DNA of 64,000 nt. Origin: Minicystis rosea. GTDB lineage: Bacteria > Myxococcota_A > Polyangia > Polyangiales > Polyangiaceae. Of the stretch, positions 61,053 through 64,000 are shown one piece after another (position 1 is the first letter of the stretch; each line of letters starts with the position of its first letter). The position numbers and the translations under genes are program-made. Where the stretch lies: NCBI GenBank assembly GCA_001931535.1, contig CP016211.1, positions 62,001-126,000 on the forward strand, written 5' to 3'. The notes under the pieces were generated by a model. It saw nothing but the letters and a program-made list of their open reading frames with translations, made no database searches and had not been told where the DNA came from.

Positions 61053-62807
61053 TCAGCAGATGGGCTCGATGCGCTCGATGCCTTTGCGGGAGACGACGAC
61101 GCGGATGCGGTGCCAAGGGGCTTCCGTGCCTTCGGCGCGGAGGCGATAGACCACGTTGATGTTGTAGACGCGGCGGGTGGTCACTTGGTAGACGAGCGCG
61201 TCTTCGGGGTCGGCGAAGACCATTTTGCGGTTCGGGTCGTCGGTGTGCGTGAGCCAGCGGCGCAGGTTGAGGCGGAAGATCTCGGTGAGCATCGAGAAGT
61301 CGCCCTCGACGTCGGAGACCGAGCCCGCATGGAAGGTGAGGGCCTTTTGATGCCAGAGAACGCGCTCGGGCCGAGCCTGCTCTTCGAGGGCGTGCGCGCG
61401 TGTGAGGCGGCGCTTCTGCAGCACTTCGGGAGGGAGCTTGCGGAAGGGGAGGAAGCCGGCGCGCTCGTGCACGTCGCCGATGCGGCGGTGGCGCTCGCGA
61501 TCGAGGATGGACCATTTGCGATCGGGAAAGCGCTTCTCGATGAGGCCGGCGAAGGCGGTCTGCAGCATGGCCTTCATCCGGTCTTTGACGGCGTAGGCGA
61601 CGACGATGGGCAGGGCGTAGCGGAGGAAGCTCGCCGACGTCGGTGAGGTGCCCACGCTGGCCGCGAGCGCGAAGGCCATGGCGGCGGCGGCGGCGACCGC
61701 ATAGAGCGCGTGCACGATCCACGTCGTGGCCTGACGTACCTCGAGCGAGAGCCACAGCACCGACGCCGTGAAGCGCTTCAGCATGTGCCTGCGGAACTCG
61801 AAGTGCTCGGTGCAGCGCTCGTCGGCGGAGGACGATCCCACCGAGTCGTAGCCGCGATCGCGCCGGTGCCGCGCCTCTTTCACGGCGTAGGAGGCGAGCT
61901 TCTCGGCGACCTCGCCGAGCGCGGCCGTGTCGCGCGAGCGGGCCTCGAGCGAGACGCCGAGCGACGCGCAGAAGGTCTCGAGCACGAGGGAGATGTCTTC
62001 GTCGGTCCAGCGTGCGGCGGTGGTGAGATCGTCCGGCGCGCCGCGGCCGAGGGCCTCATCCATGATCGAGCGGTACGCGCCGGCGACCGCGGTGCACGTG
62101 GCCACGAAGGAGGCGCCGAGGGAGCGATCGCTGTCGATGCGGCGCTCGACCTCGCGCATGGCCGCGAGGCCCGAGGCGCGCACGAGGCACGCGAAGAGGC
62201 GGAGACGGCGCACGGCCTCGGCGACCTCGTCCGAGGCTTCGGCTTTGCCGGCGCAGGCCGCGAGCGCCTTGCGCACCCGCGCGAGCGGCGCGCTGCCTTC
62301 CCGCGCGGCGAGCAGATAGAATGGGACGGGCGGCACGGCGAAGCGCACGTAGGACCAGAGATCCTCGTAGATCTCTTTCTTCTCGTACGTGCCCTCGTGG
62401 AGGCGGAAGCTCTCCGGTACGAAGAAATAAGCCTCCCACGTGTGCGTGATGGGCGCGTCGCCGGGGGCGCGCTTCAGCGGGTAGTCGATGGCGAACTCGA
62501 CGTGCGTGCGATCGTGCACGCGCCACTCGACGGGCGGATCCTCCTCGGGCACGAGCGACGGCCGACGTGCGAGGTCGCCGAAGAGCGACGCCCAGTCCGC
62601 GACCGCGAGCGCCTCCTCCCCGAGACCGCGAAGCCGCGCCTGCGGGCGGCGCTTGCTGGTGCGCGCCACCGGCGGGACGGGGGGCGCAGGGCTCACACGC
62701 GTGGCCCGGACCGCGGAGCTCTGCGGCGCGCCCTGCCCATCGTTGTCGGGCGTAGGCCCCCCTTCGCGACTGGGGCGCTCGGACAACGAACCGGGATCAA
62801 GCAGCAT
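61053..62807 (-). CDS. Membrane protein of unknown function
   Basis: 584 aa. A Pro/Arg-rich N-terminus (residues 1-60) precedes a domain with VEFAIDYPLKRAPG and THTWEAYFFVPESFRLHEGTY, a helical region, then a hydrophobic pair (TWIVHALYAVAAAAAMAFALAAS, FLRYALPIVVAYAVKDRMK) near 385-440, and a C-terminal cytosolic part ending HRIRVVVSRKGIERIEPIC. I do not recognise the family from a named domain, though the EAYFF.PESFRL and F.LPF.. motifs look conserved. ATG 62807 is provisional; the frame extends to a GTG at 62888. Confidence 0.75.
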   Translation of the reverse strand: MLLDPGSLSERPSREGGPTPDNDGQGAPQSSAVRATRVSPAPPVPPVARTSKRRPQARLRGLGEEALAVADWASLFGDLARRPSLVPEEDPPVEWRVHDRTHVEFAIDYPLKRAPGDAPITHTWEAYFFVPESFRLHEGTYEKKEIYEDLWSYVRFAVPPVPFYLLAAREGSAPLARVRKALAACAGKAEASDEVAEAVRRLRLFACLVRASGLAAMREVERRIDSDRSLGASFVATCTAVAGAYRSIMDEALGRGAPDDLTTAARWTDEDISLVLETFCASLGVSLEARSRDTAALGEVAEKLASYAVKEARHRRDRGYDSVGSSSADERCTEHFEFRRHMLKRFTASVLWLSLEVRQATTWIVHALYAVAAAAAMAFALAASVGTSPTSASFLRYALPIVVAYAVKDRMKAMLQTAFAGLIEKRFPDRKWSILDRERHRRIGDVHERAGFLPFRKLPPEVLQKRRLTRAHALEEQARPERVLWHQKALTFHAGSVSDVEGDFSMLTEIFRLNLRRWLTHTDDPNRKMVFADPEDALVYQVTTRRVYNINVVYRLRAEGTEAPWHRIRVVVSRKGIERIEPIC

Positions 62808-63049
62808 CGCCAAGGTGACGACTATGTGACAACTGAGTGAACTTGCCAAGCCAGTGGGACCCGATTGCTGGGACAGGAAACGCCCCACGTAACGACGCCC
62901 ACAGCGACGCGGCGCGCCACCGAGCGAGGATCGGCCTGGATCTGCGTGACGTTCGAAAGCCCCGAAGCGACGAACGTCCCTTCAAGCTCCGGTGACTCCG
63001 CCGAGGAGGGGGCGGCGGTGCGCCGGCCGTGGTGCTCGAGCGGCTCTGA

Positions 63050-64000
63050 TCACTTCAAGCGGAGCACGTCCCAGCGCACACGCCGCGCCGGGCCTCCCTT
63101 CACCGTGAGCTTGAGATCGGCGATGCGGAGCTCCGAGCCGCTCGCGAGCGAGCTGTTGGCGCGCAGGCGATTCACGTCTCCGTCGCTCGACGTCACGAAG
63201 CACGAGGCGCAGTCCGAGATGGCGCTCTCCATGACCTCGCTGAGCGAGCCGTTCCCCGCGTCGCCGGGCGCGCGCTCAGCGGTGAGCTCGGTGCCGTCGG
63301 CGAGCACGAGCTTGGCCGAGCCCGACGTGGGCAGTGCCACGATCACGTCGAGCCGATCGGCGACCTTCGCTGCCGTCACCACCGTGGGATCGGTCGCGGT
63401 CGCGAGCGTCTCCACGCTCGGATCGAGGAGCGGCAGGATCTGCTCGGCCGCGAGGAAGAGTGGGAGCTTGGAGAGCGGCGCTGCGATGTGCGCCGTGGTG
63501 CCGCCCTCGTAGACCCGGCGATCGTCGAAGTCGACGAAGCGGCCGTTCGGCAGCAGCACGTCACGCGTGGTCTCTCCGCGTCGCACCACCGGCGCGGCGT
63601 AGAGCGCGCTGCCCAGCCAGAAGGCGTCGTCGATTTCACGCGCGGCCGGCTCGTGTGGATCGACCAGGAACGGGTGCCGGGTGATCGGGTGCCCGGTGGC
63701 GTTGGCCTCGTGCGCCAGCACCTCGAAGTACGGCGCGAGCCGCGTGTGGAGCCGCGCGAAGCTCGCGTAGATGTCGATGGTTTCCTGGTCGTTCCAGAGC
63801 TTCCACTTGGTCTTCTTGCTGGTCGGATTGGAGCACGCGTCCTGCTCCATCATGATCGGCGACACCGCGCCGAACGCCACCCAACGGAGGTAGATCTCCT
63901 TGTCGTTGGGGGCGCTGGTGATGCACTTGAATCCGGTCATGTCGCTGCCCCAGTAGGGCACGCCCGACATCGACAGGTTGAGCCCGCCACGCACCGCCGA
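63050..64000 (-). CDS. Glycoside hydrolase family 31 protein, C-terminal part
   Basis: At least 316 residues are visible; the 5' end lies beyond 64000 because the frame stays open to the edge. The start of the visible part, GGLNLSMSGVPYWGSDMTGF, is the GH31 core region after the catalytic acid/base (S/G-x-G-x-P/F-[FY]-WG-x-D-I-G-GF). It is followed by the C-terminal barrel segment (FARLHTRLAPYFEVLAHEANATGHPITRHPF) and two beta domains (VRRGETTRDVLLPNGRFVDFDDRRVYEGG by motif, AAPLSKLPLFLAAEQILPLL). GH31 enzymes are alpha-glucosidases or alpha-xylosidases; substrate and export cannot be judged from this part. Confidence 0.9.
   Translation of the reverse strand, partial: SAVRGGLNLSMSGVPYWGSDMTGFKCITSAPNDKEIYLRWVAFGAVSPIMMEQDACSNPTSKKTKWKLWNDQETIDIYASFARLHTRLAPYFEVLAHEANATGHPITRHPFLVDPHEPAAREIDDAFWLGSALYAAPVVRRGETTRDVLLPNGRFVDFDDRRVYEGGTTAHIAAPLSKLPLFLAAEQILPLLDPSVETLATATDPTVVTAAKVADRLDVIVALPTSGSAKLVLADGTELTAERAPGDAGNGSLSEVMESAISDCASCFVTSSDGDVNRLRANSSLASGSELRIADLKLTVKGGPARRVRWDVLRLK

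Noticed and set aside
1..64000. CRISPR arrays, tRNA or rRNA genes, prophage
   Set aside because: I saw no regular direct-repeat array, no tRNA-like cloverleaf with TTCGA arm in the gaps, and no phage structural or integrase genes.

Overview
The window is high-GC DNA with long coding genes on both strands, short intergenic gaps and many secreted lipoproteins that carry a Cys lipobox followed by Gly/Ser/Thr-rich linkers. Three eukaryotic-type Ser/Thr kinases, an initiation factor IF3 with a long acidic tail (as in Myxococcus Dsg), an MbnP-family protein and an ECF42 sigma factor all point to a large-genome myxobacterium of the Polyangiales/Sorangium type. This is an inference from gene content; no rRNA or tRNA gene is visible.

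Layout. 1-3.4 kb: an MbnP-family copper lipoprotein, a YtkA-like lipoprotein and a kelch-like lipoprotein. 3.9-5.7 kb: a DGPF/YCII protein with its ECF42 sigma factor, preceded by a tandem palindrome. 5.8-8.8 kb: a secreted zinc-phospholipase-C-like protein fused to a propeller and six C-terminal modules. 9.1-11.1 kb: a NarL/NarX-type two-component pair. 11.5-16 kb: a SEC-C protein, a ketopantoate-reductase-like enzyme, a LysR regulator and a benzoylformate-decarboxylase-like ThDP enzyme. 16.3-19.1 kb: a tightly coupled three-gene cassette of unknown function. 19.5-22.5 kb: thrS and infC. 22.8-35 kb: two Ser/Thr kinases, a Pro-rich repeat protein, a SUKH protein, membrane and GT21-type glycosyltransferases, an outer-membrane porin behind a Fur-like box, a metallophosphoesterase, a patatin and a cytochrome-like lipoprotein.

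35.2-47.2 kb: nine genes in one direction with overlaps or short gaps. In transcription order they encode a Ser/Thr kinase, a TPR/PEGA-like membrane protein, a Cys-rich lipoprotein, a PstS-like periplasmic protein with a Cys-rich tail, an exported DUF2252 protein, a beta-barrel porin, a lamin-tail lipoprotein and two large propeller lipoproteins. This looks like one kinase-headed envelope system and is the best candidate for something undescribed.

47.3-55.4 kb: a phosphate island. Two tandem purple-acid-phosphatase-like lipoproteins and an OprO/OprP-type porin run one way. A DUF47 (PhoU-like) protein, a PiT phosphate transporter, inorganic pyrophosphatase and a CHAD (polyphosphate-binding) protein run the other way. 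A 7-4-7 direct repeat resembling a Pho box sits between the two arms. The implied flow is release of phosphate from organic esters, entry through the porin, low-affinity import, pyrophosphate hydrolysis and a polyphosphate link.

55.6-64 kb: a beta-helix lipoprotein, a START-like protein, a cyclic-nucleotide-binding flavoprotein reductase, a short-chain dehydrogenase, an unknown membrane protein and the C-terminal part of a GH31 glycosidase cut by the window end.
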